Positions 1-9,042 of a DNA stretch of 64,000 nucleotides are shown here, piece after piece; position 1 is the stretch's first letter; each line of letters begins with the position of its first letter. The position numbers and the translations under genes are program-made. Origin of the DNA: Eubacteriales bacterium (GTDB lineage: Bacteria > Bacillota > Clostridia > Lachnospirales > Lachnospiraceae). Under the pieces are notes generated by a model that was not told the origin of the DNA, did no database searches, and saw only the letters and a program-made list of their open reading frames with translations. The stretch spans positions 53,850-117,849 of the forward strand of contig JAUNOY010000008.1 in NCBI GenBank assembly GCA_030536995.1, written 5' to 3'.

Positions 1-47
1 ATACCGAACTGCCCCAGTCCAATGACTGCATATGACTTCTGTTTCAT
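1..47 (-). CDS. trkA: TrkA-family K+ uptake regulatory protein, N-terminal fragment
   Basis: Only the first 15 codons lie in the window; the gene runs off the left edge. The start MKQKSYAVIGLGQFG is the opening beta strand and glycine-rich turn (GLGxFG) of the RCK/TrkA N-terminal Rossmann domain, which binds NAD(H) or ATP and gates TrkH/KtrB channels at the inner membrane face. A GGAGGG ribosome site precedes the ATG at 47. It follows trkH by 12 bases, the usual order for this cation uptake pair. The family call rests on a short stretch plus context. Confidence 0.75.
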   Translation of the reverse strand, partial: MKQKSYAVIGLGQFG

Positions 48-59
48 GTTCCCTCCTGC

Positions 60-1454
60 TTATCCAATCATGACATCTTCTTCTGCAAGATGCGAGTTAT
101 CCGGACGCTTCTGCGCACGTACCACAACTGCGGCGCCCAGAGTCAGCGGTCCGATTCTTCCCAGATACATTGTGATAATGACAATCCATTTTCCAACCGT
201 ATTCAGGTTCGGCGTAAGACCTCTGGAAAGTCCTACTGTCGCAATAGCCGATGTCATCTCATAAATCACATCAACAAAAGACGCACCCGGCATAGCAGCG
301 CACAGGAGCATTGTCATAAAGAACAAAGCGCCGAAGCCCATGCATACCACAACCATTGCAGAACGGAGATAGCCTTCCCTGATTCTGCGGTTACATGCTT
401 CTACATCCCTTTTTCCAAGTAAACTGGATTTCAGACTGAGCAGCATAACCGCCAGAGAGGTAGTTTTCACACCGCCGGCAGTGCCCATTGGCGAACCGCC
501 CACAAACATAAGGAACAGACAGATCAGTACAGATGCGCTGGAAAATTTATCCTGCGCTATGGTAAAAAATCCTGCTGTTCTTGTTGTAACCGACTGAAAC
601 AGCGCAGCCATAAGCTTTGAACCCAACGGTAATGTGCCAAGGCTGTCAGGATTGTTGAAATCAAATACAAAAATCAGGAATGCGCCGCCAAATATAAGTA
701 TGCCCGTCATAGCCAGAACAATCTTACTGTGGAGACGAAGGCATTTATATACTCTTCTCAAAGGCATTTTCCCTTTAAACACTTTGCGGATATTACCCCA
801 CAAATCCCACCATACGGTAAAGCCCAGACCTGCCATGATAATAAGTCCCATTGTAGTAAAATTCACAAGAGGGTTCTCCGCATAGCCTGCAAGGCTGTTA
901 TCTCCGAAAAGGTCGATTCCTGCATTACAAAAAGCAGAAACTGCCGTAAAAACAGATTTCCAGATTCCTTTCAGCACACCGTATTCCGGAATGAAACAGA
1001 ACGAATAGCAGACTGCGCCAATCGCTTCCGCGCCGAACACACAGAAGAGCACACGCCTTACTACATTAACCATTCCTCCCATTTTATCCAGATTGTAAGA
1101 CTCCTGGATAATACGCCTGTTCCTCAAAGATATCTTTTTGCGCAATCCTATAAAAATAAGACTTGCCAGAGCAATAAGACCGATTCCGCCAATCTGTATC
1201 AGAAGCAGAATCACTATTTTTCCTGCCAGACTCCAGTGAGTTGCTGTTGTCACTGTGACAAGACCTGTCACACAAACACTTGTAGCCGCCGTAAACATTG
1301 CGTCAGAGAAAGAAGTTGTCTGTCCCGGCGCGGCGCAAAACGGCAGCCACAAAATCAGCCCTCCTATGAAAATCACCCCCGCAAAACCGAGGGCAATTAT
1401 CTGGGAAGTATTCAGTTCATGAAGCCTGCTTCTAAACTGTTTTTTTATGTGCAT
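60..1454 (-). CDS. trkH: TrkH/KtrB family potassium uptake channel subunit
   Basis: Integral membrane subunit of a Trk/Ktr potassium transporter, 464 residues, working with the adjacent TrkA-type regulatory subunit. The four pore-loop regions of the family are visible in order: SVCVTGL near residue 60, AFCNAGID near 175, TTRTAGFF near 290 and ATVGLSRGL near 405, each with the filter-type glycine. Multiple hydrophobic spans fill the rest. The start codon overlaps the pfkA stop by one base (TAATG), so it is probably translated by coupling with pfkA. The order dnaE-pfkA-trkH-trkA reads as one minus-strand unit. Length and motifs fit the family; nothing looks broken. Confidence 0.93.
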   Translation of the reverse strand: MHIKKQFRSRLHELNTSQIIALGFAGVIFIGGLILWLPFCAAPGQTTSFSDAMFTAATSVCVTGLVTVTTATHWSLAGKIVILLLIQIGGIGLIALASLIFIGLRKKISLRNRRIIQESYNLDKMGGMVNVVRRVLFCVFGAEAIGAVCYSFCFIPEYGVLKGIWKSVFTAVSAFCNAGIDLFGDNSLAGYAENPLVNFTTMGLIIMAGLGFTVWWDLWGNIRKVFKGKMPLRRVYKCLRLHSKIVLAMTGILIFGGAFLIFVFDFNNPDSLGTLPLGSKLMAALFQSVTTRTAGFFTIAQDKFSSASVLICLFLMFVGGSPMGTAGGVKTTSLAVMLLSLKSSLLGKRDVEACNRRIREGYLRSAMVVVCMGFGALFFMTMLLCAAMPGASFVDVIYEMTSAIATVGLSRGLTPNLNTVGKWIVIITMYLGRIGPLTLGAAVVVRAQKRPDNSHLAEEDVMIG

Positions 1455-2443
1455 TATTTTGTATAGTTATGGGAAAGTGAATTGCAAATCTCCCACATAT
1501 ATTCAGAAACATTTTTCTTCATTGCAAGTGCTTCGTTGATATCGAAATCAACAAATTCGCCGTGACGGTATCCAACTACACGGCAGGTTTTTCCTGCAAC
1601 AAGAAGGTCTACAGCCATCGCACCCATCATGGACGCATATACACGGTCTTTACATGTCGGGCTTCCTCCTCGCTGCATGTGTCCGAGGATGGTTGCTCGT
1701 GTCTCAATACCTGTTGCGGCTTCCAGACGTTTCGCCATAGCTTCAGAATGACCGATACCTTCCGCATTAATAATGATGTGATGTTTCTTGCCTTTTTTAC
1801 GGCTCTCAATGATATTATTGATCAGCTTCTGCTCATCATATTCATATTTCTCAGGAATCAGAATATCCTCCGCACCATTGGCAATACCACACCACAGAGC
1901 AAGGTAACCTGCATGACGTCCCATAACCTCGATGATACTGCATCTCTCGTGAGATGTGGATGTATCACGAACTTTATCAATTGCTTCCATAGCTGTATTT
2001 ACAGCGGTATCGAAACCAATTGTGTATTCTGTACATGCAATGTCAAGGTCGATAGTTCCCGGAACACCGATTGTATTAACACCAAGGTTTGCCAGCTTCT
2101 GAGCACCTGCAAAAGAACCGTCTCCTCCGATGACAACCAGACCGTCAATTCCATGTTTTTTACAAATTTCCGCACCACGTCTCTGTCCGTCTTCTGTACG
2201 GAACTCAGAACAGCGGGCAGTATAAAGAACAGTACCACCTCTCTCAATCGTATCAGAAACATCTTTGGCAGTCATATCAATAATTTCTTCATTTAATAAG
2301 CCGTTGTAACCTTTCAGAATTCCTTTTACATTAAGACCGCTGCTCAATCCTCGTCTGACTACTGCACGAATTGCAGCGTTCATTCCCGGTGCATCTCCAC
2401 CGCTAGTAAGTACACCAATGGTCTTAATTTTTTTATCAGCCAT
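1454..2443 (-). CDS. pfkA: ATP-dependent 6-phosphofructokinase
   Basis: Phosphorylates fructose-6-phosphate to fructose-1,6-bisphosphate, the committed step of glycolysis; cytoplasmic tetramer. The N-terminal LTSGGDAPGMNAAIR nucleotide-binding motif, GGDGS (the glycine typical of ATP rather than PPi enzymes), PGTIDLD with catalytic aspartate, and MGRHAGYLALW substrate-binding segment are all present. The usual TIDND reads TIDLD here, a variant I associate with clostridial enzymes. I chose the ATG at 2443 (MADKKIKT) because GGAGG sits nine bases upstream; an in-frame ATG at 2458 would add five residues overlapping that site. About 329 residues, normal length. It lies downstream of dnaE, as is common in Clostridia. 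Confidence 0.96.
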   Translation of the reverse strand: MADKKIKTIGVLTSGGDAPGMNAAIRAVVRRGLSSGLNVKGILKGYNGLLNEEIIDMTAKDVSDTIERGGTVLYTARCSEFRTEDGQRRGAEICKKHGIDGLVVIGGDGSFAGAQKLANLGVNTIGVPGTIDLDIACTEYTIGFDTAVNTAMEAIDKVRDTSTSHERCSIIEVMGRHAGYLALWCGIANGAEDILIPEKYEYDEQKLINNIIESRKKGKKHHIIINAEGIGHSEAMAKRLEAATGIETRATILGHMQRGGSPTCKDRVYASMMGAMAVDLLVAGKTCRVVGYRHGEFVDFDINEALAMKKNVSEYMWEICNSLSHNYTK

Positions 2444-2552
2444 AATAATTTCCTCCATACTTATGTGAAACTAACTATACATTACTGCCCGTAGAAGAAA
2501 ATTCTGCGAACAGCACCACTATACAGATATTCGCATATAGTTTATAGCATTT

Positions 2553-5500
2553 TCATAAGTTTTTCAATACTCTTTCCACAATTTTAACATTGGATTCTCC
2601 ATATTTTTCACTCATATAAGCAATCCACGAATCCTCCAGATTTACCTGAAAACTCATTGGCAGCTTCTTCATTGCCTTTACATCCCGCAGAAAAATCACC
2701 ACCCCGGAATTTCCCGGCGACTTGAGGATATCCTGAAAAAGGTCCTGTTCTTTCCGGCTATACTCCTCTTTATCTCCAAACTGTATCCACAATTCACGCG
2801 GAACATCCTCGAAAGAACGCATTTTTTCCAATATCAGTTTACTGGCTTTATCATCCTCAGCCGAAACTCTCCCCTGGAGAAATACACGGTTGTCCTCTTC
2901 CAGCATACTCTGATTTTTTTCGAAATCTCTTGGAAAAACAACAACCTCCACTGTTCCCACAAGGTCCTCCACTGTCAGAAATGCCATAACCTTATTATTC
3001 TTTGTATATTTAATCGTTTTATCCGTAATCATTCCGCCTATGATTACCTTCTGTCCGTCTGTCACTCTTGGAATCCCCGTCTCCTCATCCGGCTGAAAAT
3101 CCGTGGTTCTTGCAGAAATAGTCTTATCCATCATTGCTCTGTATTTTTCCAGCGGATGACCGCTTAAATAAATACCCAGAACCTCTTTTTCATAGGAAAG
3201 AATCTGTTCCTTGTCGAATTCCGGCACATTTGGCATTCGAATTTCGAAGTCCTTTTTATCCTCTTCACTTACTATGTCAAAAAGGCTAAGCTGTCCTGCC
3301 ATCGTGTGCTTTTTCTCCTGGTTTATACTGTCCGTAATCTGAGAATAAACAATCATCTTCTGATGACGGTTTCCTTCCAGACAGTCAAGGGCGCCTGCCT
3401 TGATAAAATTTTCGATGGCTCTCTTATTAATCTGCTCAATATTTCGCTCAATGAAGTCTTTCAGGGAACGGTATTCACCATTTTCCCCCCGTTCCTTTAC
3501 AAGAGATTCAATAACCGGACGCCCCACACTCTTAATTGCAGACAGACCGTAACGAATCGAACCGTTGTCTGTAGAAAACCCATATGCTCCCACATTGATA
3601 TCCGGCGGCAGAATCTTAATTCCCATCTGGCGGCAGACAAGAATATATTCCGCTACCTTATTCGGCATTTCTATTACGGAAGTCATCAGTGCAGCCATAA
3701 ACTGAACCGGGTAATAATATTTCAGAAATGCAGTCTGGTATGCGACAAGAGCATAGGCTGCCGCATGAGACTTATTAAAAGCATATTTCGCAAAGTCTGT
3801 CATATCGTCGTAAATCTTATTGGCCGTCTGCTCTGAAATCCCATTTGCAATACAGCCCGGAACGCCTTCCTCTTCATTGCCATAGACAAAATTTTGTCGC
3901 TCTTTTTCCATAACGGAAGCTTTCTTCTTGGACATGGCACGACGTACCAGATCACTTCGACCAAGAGTATACCCCGCCAGATTACGCACAATCTGCATAA
4001 CCTGCTCCTGGTAAACGATACATCCGTAAGTAGGTGTCAGAATCGGCTCCAACTGCGGGCAGTCGTATCGAATGGTCTCCGGACGGTTTTTTCCCCTGAT
4101 ATACTGAGGAATGAAATCCATAGGTCCCGGACGGTACAACGAAATTCCGGCAATAATATCCTCGAAATTCTGGGGCTTTAATTCCTTCATAAAGTTTTTC
4201 ATCCCGGCACTTTCAAGCTGGAACACACCGTCTGTCTTTCCTGTTCCAAGAGAATCAAGCACTTTTTTATCTGCATAATCAAGCTTCTGCATATTTAATT
4301 CCACACCGTAATCCTTCTTTACCAGATTTACAGCATCCCTGATCACAGTAAGCGTACGAAGTCCAAGGAAATCCATTTTCAGAAGTCCCAGTTCTTCCAG
4401 AGTTGTCATGGTAAACTGGGTGACGATGGATCCGTCAGATGCTCTGGAAAGGGGAACGTATTCCGATACATCCTTCTGACTGATAACAACTCCGGCAGCA
4501 TGCATGGAAGTATGTCTCGGCAGTCCCTCCAGACGTTTGGCATTGTCTATGAGATAGCGGACATCATCCTGCTCTTCATAAGCCTTGCGAAACTCCGGAT
4601 TCATAGTCAGCGCTTTGTCTATAGTGATATTAAGCTCTTGAGGAATCATTTTCGCAATAGTATCCACCTGGGCATAGGGCATATCAAGAACACGACCTAC
4701 ATCTCGGATCACTCCCCGGGCAGCCAGAGTACCAAAGGTTACAATTTGAACTACACAATCGTTTCCATATTTTCTCCTGACATAGTCAATAACCTCCTGA
4801 CGCCGTTCAAAACAGAAATCAACGTCAATATCAGGCATGGAAACTCGTTCCGGATTCAAGAAACGCTCAAACAGCAAATCGTATTTAATAGGATCAAGCT
4901 GAGTAATTCCCAGTGTATAGGCCACAAGGCTTCCCGCTGCTGAGCCTCGTCCCGGACCTACCATGATTCCGTTATCCCGGGCATATTTGATAAAATCCCA
5001 TACGATAAGAAAATAATCCACATAGCCCATGTTTTTGATTGTCGTCAGCTCATACGTCAGACGTTCCTTCAGAGCATCTGTCACAGACTCATATCTTTCC
5101 CCAAGCCCGTCAAAACAGAGCTTATTCAAATATTCCCAGGAAGTATATCCCTGAGGAACATCATATTTCGGAAGTTTGGTTACGCCAAATTCTATCTCTA
5201 CATGACAGCGCTGTGCAATCTTGTGCGTGTTTTCCAACGCTTCCAGTGCATAGGGAAACAAAGCCTCCATTTCCCGTGGTGATTTCACATAATACTGTCC
5301 GCCCTCATAGCGCATTCTGTCCTCATCTGCCAGCTTCTTTCCTGTCTGCAGACAGAGCAGGATATCGTGAGGATCTGCATCAGCAGCTGTTGTATAATGA
5401 ACGTCATTTGTAGCCACCAGATCAATTCCCGTCTCCTGATGCATACGAAGAAGCTGCTGATTCACCATCTGCTGTTCCGGAATCCCGTGATCCTGCAGTT

Positions 5501-6020
5501 CCAGAAAGAAATTTCCTTTTCCAAAAATGTTCTGATAACGAAGGGCAGCCTCTTTTCCTTCCTCATACAATCCCCTCGAAAGGTATCTTGCAACCTCTCC
5601 TGCCAGACAGGCACTAAGAGCGATAATACCTTCATGGTATTTTTCCAGAATTTCCAGGTCTACTCTCGGTTTATAATAAAAACCTTCCACAAATCCTTTG
5701 GACACAATCTTCATAAGATTTGCATAGCCCTGATTGTTTTCTGCAAGCAGAACCAGATGATAATAGCGACTTTCCCCTGTTCCCGTCTCCTTGTCAAAGC
5801 GGGATCCCGGCGCCACATAAACCTCACAGCCCAGAATCGGATTGATTCCCGCCTCTCTTGCAGCGCGGTAAAAATCGATTACACCGTACATGACCCCGTG
5901 GTCAGTGATAGCTGCACTGTCCATGCCAAGCTCTTTTACCCGCGCCACATATTCTTTAATTTTATTGGAGCCGTCCAGAAGACTGTACTCTGTATGAACG
6001 TGAAGGTGCGTAAAATTCAT
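2553..6020 (-). CDS. dnaE: DNA polymerase III alpha subunit, DnaE type
   Basis: Replicative DNA polymerase catalytic subunit of the C family, 1155 residues, the usual DnaE1 length. Order of domains: N-terminal PHP domain (HLHVHTEYSLLDG at residue 5; ITDHGVMYG), polymerase palm with the catalytic PDIDVDF motif near residue 400, fingers, helix-hairpin-helix region, and a C-terminal OB fold (IIGGMITDKTIKYTKNNK near 975). It lacks the internal exonuclease domain that marks PolC, so it is the DnaE, not the PolC, enzyme. A GAGGAGA ribosome site precedes the ATG at 6020. It leads the minus-strand set dnaE-pfkA-trkH. Confidence 0.97.
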   Translation of the reverse strand: MNFTHLHVHTEYSLLDGSNKIKEYVARVKELGMDSAAITDHGVMYGVIDFYRAAREAGINPILGCEVYVAPGSRFDKETGTGESRYYHLVLLAENNQGYANLMKIVSKGFVEGFYYKPRVDLEILEKYHEGIIALSACLAGEVARYLSRGLYEEGKEAALRYQNIFGKGNFFLELQDHGIPEQQMVNQQLLRMHQETGIDLVATNDVHYTTAADADPHDILLCLQTGKKLADEDRMRYEGGQYYVKSPREMEALFPYALEALENTHKIAQRCHVEIEFGVTKLPKYDVPQGYTSWEYLNKLCFDGLGERYESVTDALKERLTYELTTIKNMGYVDYFLIVWDFIKYARDNGIMVGPGRGSAAGSLVAYTLGITQLDPIKYDLLFERFLNPERVSMPDIDVDFCFERRQEVIDYVRRKYGNDCVVQIVTFGTLAARGVIRDVGRVLDMPYAQVDTIAKMIPQELNITIDKALTMNPEFRKAYEEQDDVRYLIDNAKRLEGLPRHTSMHAAGVVISQKDVSEYVPLSRASDGSIVTQFTMTTLEELGLLKMDFLGLRTLTVIRDAVNLVKKDYGVELNMQKLDYADKKVLDSLGTGKTDGVFQLESAGMKNFMKELKPQNFEDIIAGISLYRPGPMDFIPQYIRGKNRPETIRYDCPQLEPILTPTYGCIVYQEQVMQIVRNLAGYTLGRSDLVRRAMSKKKASVMEKERQNFVYGNEEEGVPGCIANGISEQTANKIYDDMTDFAKYAFNKSHAAAYALVAYQTAFLKYYYPVQFMAALMTSVIEMPNKVAEYILVCRQMGIKILPPDINVGAYGFSTDNGSIRYGLSAIKSVGRPVIESLVKERGENGEYRSLKDFIERNIEQINKRAIENFIKAGALDCLEGNRHQKMIVYSQITDSINQEKKHTMAGQLSLFDIVSEEDKKDFEIRMPNVPEFDKEQILSYEKEVLGIYLSGHPLEKYRAMMDKTISARTTDFQPDEETGIPRVTDGQKVIIGGMITDKTIKYTKNNKVMAFLTVEDLVGTVEVVVFPRDFEKNQSMLEEDNRVFLQGRVSAEDDKASKLILEKMRSFEDVPRELWIQFGDKEEYSRKEQDLFQDILKSPGNSGVVIFLRDVKAMKKLPMSFQVNLEDSWIAYMSEKYGESNVKIVERVLKNL

Positions 6021-6068
6021 CTTGTGTCTCCTCTTAATCTGCGTAATTTCTCAGCATGTAAAAATACA

Positions 6069-6911
6069 TTAATTTTTCGCATAAATACGGCGGTCTTTAA
6101 TCTCTACTTTTCCGGCTTTCAGAAGATGCCCTACTGCACGTTTAAATGCAGCTTTACTAAGACCAAACTCTCTCTGAATTACCTCAGGTGACGCCTTATC
6201 GTCAAACGGAAGCACCCCCGCAAATTCATTAATAACTTCAAGAACACATTCTGCATCCTCATCAATCTGCTGATATGCAGGCTTTCTGTCGGAAACATTC
6301 ATTTTTCCGTCTTCTTTCACTTCTGTAACGCGAAGTTCCAGAATCTTTCCCGGACGATATTTTCCTTTTGCCTCTCTTGCCGGAATCAACGCGGAATATT
6401 TATCATCTACTGCAACAAAAACACCGAAATTGTCACTGATTTCGTACACGCGCCCTTTCACAGTGTCTCCTATCACATACGGGGTCCTTGTAGAAAGATA
6501 TTTATATACCTTCATCGTCGCACATAAACGACTGCTCTTGTCTACATAAAGAGCAACCAGACATTCCTCGCCTTCCCTTACCTTCAATGTCTGCTCATGG
6601 TAAGGAAGAAGAAGGTCTTTTTCCAGACCCCAGTCGAGAAACGCGCCGATTTTTGTCACCTGAACAACCTTCAGCACAGCCGTCTGCCCTACCTGTAAAA
6701 GAGGTTCTTTCACAGTAGAAATCAGCCTGTCCTGAGAATCCTTATAAACAAAGACTTCCAGTTTATCCCCTTCCTTTGTTCCTTCCGGAACCTGTTTCCC
6801 CGGAAGCAGCACACGCTTATCTGCCTCTGCCTTCATATCCTCGGCAAGATATACACCGAAATCTACTGTTTTTACTACCGTCAGCATCTGTTTTTTACCT
6901 AATACTATCAT
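6069..6911 (-). CDS. S1 RNA-binding domain protein, CvfB/YitL-like
   Basis: About 280 residues matching the CvfB layout: tandem S1-type beta-barrel domains followed by a winged-helix domain. The start MIVLGKKQMLTVVKTVDFG is the family signature, so I prefer the ATG at 6911 (GGAGA just upstream) over the ORF start at 6938. The second S1 unit begins near GAFLDWGLEKDLLLP, the third near GRVYEISDNFGVFV, and the C-terminal GLSKAAFKRAVGHLLKAGK is the winged helix. CvfB homologues bind RNA and influence virulence gene expression in staphylococci; the role here is unknown. It sits between an oxidoreductase gene and dnaE on the same strand, with a 48-base gap to dnaE. Confidence 0.88.
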   Translation of the reverse strand: MIVLGKKQMLTVVKTVDFGVYLAEDMKAEADKRVLLPGKQVPEGTKEGDKLEVFVYKDSQDRLISTVKEPLLQVGQTAVLKVVQVTKIGAFLDWGLEKDLLLPYHEQTLKVREGEECLVALYVDKSSRLCATMKVYKYLSTRTPYVIGDTVKGRVYEISDNFGVFVAVDDKYSALIPAREAKGKYRPGKILELRVTEVKEDGKMNVSDRKPAYQQIDEDAECVLEVINEFAGVLPFDDKASPEVIQREFGLSKAAFKRAVGHLLKAGKVEIKDRRIYAKN

Positions 6912-6952
6912 AACGTCTCCATTCTGCCGCAGCTTCACGGCTCTTATTTTTC

Positions 6953-7930
6953 TTATCTGATCAGCGGAATTTCATATCCCCAGGATTTACGAAGTCCATC
7001 CATAATTTCCATTACCTTAATAGTTTCCTCATGAGGCATTTCCGGACATTCCAACCTTCCCTTCTCAATCGCGTTCACACAGGAAAGCACTTCGAATCTG
7101 TATCCTCTTTCCTCCGGCCGGAAGGTACGTTTAAAGATTTCTCTGTACTCTTTGTCATATACTGTAATGGTTTCCGGATTATTGATATTTTCTACAGAAA
7201 TATATCCGTCTTTGCCATAAATCATACCGTTTCTCTCTGACATTGCAGAAGCGTTGCTGTGAAGAACAGCCATTTTTCCTCCTTCAAAGGTCATGGTTAC
7301 ACTGTCAATAATGTCAACACCGCCCTGGAACACTGCAGTTCCTGTGCAGTCTGTCATAGTATCTCCAAATACCATTCTCGCAAAGTTAATCGGATATACG
7401 GTCAAATCGAGAAGCGCGCCTCCTGCAAGCTCCGGTTTCACGATTCTTTCCGCTTTCATAACATCGTAGTTCAAATTTGCCATAAGAGAGGTTACTTCTC
7501 CGATCATTCCTTTTTCAATAATCTCGTTGATAACAACTCTTGCAGGCATATATCTTGTCCAGATTGCTTCCGTAATCAGAAGATTTCTTTCTTTTGCCAG
7601 CGCACAGAGTTCTCGCGCCTGCTCCGCATTTACGGTAAAACTCTTCTCACAGAGAACATGCTTTCCTGCCTCCAGACTCATTTTTGCATGTTTAAAATGA
7701 TGAGAGTGCGGCGTTGCAATGTAGACAAGCTGCACCTGTGGGTCTTCCAGCATCTCCTCATAAGAACCATATGCTTTTTCAATCCCGAATTTCTCTGCAA
7801 AAGCCTTTGATTTCTCCAGACTTCTGGACGCAACTGCAACAACTTCTGCCTCTTCGAGCTCACTTACTGTCTGCGCCATTGTTCCGGCAATGTTTCCGGC
7901 TCCGAGAAGAGCCATTTTTAATTTTCCCAT
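6953..7930 (-). CDS. Gfo/Idh/MocA family NAD(P)-dependent oxidoreductase
   Basis: A 325-residue two-domain dehydrogenase. The N-terminal Rossmann fold opens with ALLGAGNIAGTMAQ (GxGxxA), and the conserved EKP-like motif reads CEKSFTVNAEQA near residue 97, the lysine being the one that contacts cofactor and substrate in this family. The C-terminal half (residues 130-325) is the alpha/beta substrate-binding domain with AGGALLDLTVYPINFA. Members oxidise sugars, inositols or trans-dihydrodiols; the substrate cannot be read from sequence. A perfect GGGAGG site precedes the ATG at 7930. Neighbours are a thioesterase gene upstream (21-base gap) and cvfB downstream, so the unit is mixed in function. 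Confidence 0.9.
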   Translation of the reverse strand: MGKLKMALLGAGNIAGTMAQTVSELEEAEVVAVASRSLEKSKAFAEKFGIEKAYGSYEEMLEDPQVQLVYIATPHSHHFKHAKMSLEAGKHVLCEKSFTVNAEQARELCALAKERNLLITEAIWTRYMPARVVINEIIEKGMIGEVTSLMANLNYDVMKAERIVKPELAGGALLDLTVYPINFARMVFGDTMTDCTGTAVFQGGVDIIDSVTMTFEGGKMAVLHSNASAMSERNGMIYGKDGYISVENINNPETITVYDKEYREIFKRTFRPEERGYRFEVLSCVNAIEKGRLECPEMPHEETIKVMEIMDGLRKSWGYEIPLIR

Positions 7931-7951
7931 TGTAAAAACCTCCCGTTTTTA

Positions 7952-8659
7952 TTATTTCATAAATTCTATTACTGCGTATGCTTCCCCAATTTCATTTTCA
8001 AGAAGAACCACAACCTTATCTTCTTCATTATACACTCCGGGATAAATCACATCCCCCAGTCTCGCCTGCTTTTTATACTCTGCCCGCATCTGATGAAGGT
8101 TAAATCCTTCCGGAAGATAATCCTCTGCCATACAAACATACTGACAGTTATTTACATGATGATTCGTATCCAGATGATGCTTCTGCACCGGAAACTCCTG
8201 CTTTGAAACAAAGCCTTCCGGAAGACTTATCTTCCTTTGCGCGTACTCCATATCAAGCTTCGCAGACAATTCATATCCCTTTGTATCTTCCTCTCTCAGT
8301 TTTTCCGGAATACCTGTCAGAAGATTCACATGTGTCCAGAAAGAGTTCGCATAAGCAAGTCTTTCCCCGTTCTCTGTCTCCAGAGTAAAATTACGTTTTC
8401 CCATAAAGCCCCGAAATTCATAGGGCGCTGTCATTACAGTCACACGTTCTCCCAAATGTGGAAAACGGTTTACAACCACCTGCCACGCAGACAAAACCCA
8501 CACTCGCTCTCTCTTATTTACTGCTTCCATTCCCTGTCCGATTGACTCAGAATGAAAGGTGCAGCAATCCTGAAAATAATTCAGGATTCCCGGAAGTGTC
8601 AGGCATCCGTTTTCCCCAATTTCACTGTATCGAATACGGCTGTCAAAGCTATAACCCAT
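7952..8659 (-). CDS. Acyl-ACP thioesterase (FatA/FatB-like hotdog fold)
   Basis: A 235-residue double hotdog protein. The N-terminal region SEIGENGCLTLPGILNYFQD and the motif LDTNHHVNNCQYVCMA near residue 160 are typical of bacterial acyl-ACP thioesterases (Pfam 01643 type), where the Asn/His segment carries catalytic residues. The enzyme would release fatty acids from acyl carrier protein in the cytoplasm. It is the first gene of the minus-strand run reaching down to the oxidoreductase, with an extended -10 promoter upstream. Chain-length preference cannot be judged. No fab or acp genes are near. Confidence 0.87.
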   Translation of the reverse strand: MGYSFDSRIRYSEIGENGCLTLPGILNYFQDCCTFHSESIGQGMEAVNKRERVWVLSAWQVVVNRFPHLGERVTVMTAPYEFRGFMGKRNFTLETENGERLAYANSFWTHVNLLTGIPEKLREEDTKGYELSAKLDMEYAQRKISLPEGFVSKQEFPVQKHHLDTNHHVNNCQYVCMAEDYLPEGFNLHQMRAEYKKQARLGDVIYPGVYNEEDKVVVLLENEIGEAYAVIEFMK

Positions 8660-8728
8660 TTCTTTTCATCCTCTTTTCTGTTTATGCCTGCGATTTCCAC
8701 CGTTTTTTCCGGTTTCATCTGTCGTTTC

Positions 8729-8734
8729 ATTATA
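8729..8734 (-). promoter_or_regulatory. Extended -10 promoter of the thioesterase gene
   Basis: Minus-strand TGATATAAT, an extended -10 (TGn before TATAAT) about 70 bases upstream of the thioesterase ATG. No good -35 is visible at 17 bases. The upstream region 8735-8825 otherwise shows nothing I can name. Confidence 0.5.
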
Positions 8735-8825
8735 TCACAGGCATTTTTTTTGTGCTATATTTTTATATCCTTCCCATTTATTTTCTCCTCCGTGTAGTAA
8801 GCACGGCAATCTCACAAAAGTTTTG

Positions 8826-8854
8826 TTGACAATTTTATCCTCAAAATCTATAAT
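8826..8854 (+). promoter_or_regulatory. Perfect consensus sigma-A promoter
   Basis: TTGACA at 8826-8831 and TATAAT at 8849-8854 separated by exactly 17 bases. This is a full match to the housekeeping consensus and should be strong unless repressed. It points at the small ORF 8872-9024 and the transglutaminase-fold gene at 9043. No obvious palindromic operator is seen between -10 and the ATG. Confidence 0.85.
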
Positions 8855-8871
8855 TATGCACATAAACACTT

Positions 8872-9024
8872 ATGAAACTCTTTATTTTTCTGTGCATTTC
8901 GACTGATATTGTGTCGTTTTTTGAAAAACAAGCACAAAGAAAACGGAAAACTCACACATCTGCTGCAGACTGGATTTTCCTTATCGGTCTGGCATGCGGT
9001 TACATTATACAAATGCTGATTTAA
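8872..9024 (+). CDS. Possible 50-residue membrane peptide with a near-leaderless start
   Basis: An open frame of 50 codons begins 17 bases after the -10 of a perfect promoter, so the leader would be only about ten bases and there is no Shine-Dalgarno. The product starts MKLFIFLCISTDIV, has a basic middle (QAQRKRK) and ends with a clear hydrophobic span (WIFLIGLACGYIIQML), the pattern of a small single- or double-span membrane peptide. It stops 18 bases before the next ATG, and the ribosome site of that gene follows its stop. I do not recognise a family. It could also be chance reading in a leader; the orderly TM-like tail is the main support. Confidence 0.35.
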   Translation: MKLFIFLCISTDIVSFFEKQAQRKRKTHTSAADWIFLIGLACGYIIQMLI

Positions 9025-9042
9025 ATTACAGGAGGTTTACTT

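Noticed and set aside
729-1466. 245-codon frame antisense to trkH
   Set aside because: Cysteine/arginine-rich low-quality protein opposite a well-supported gene.
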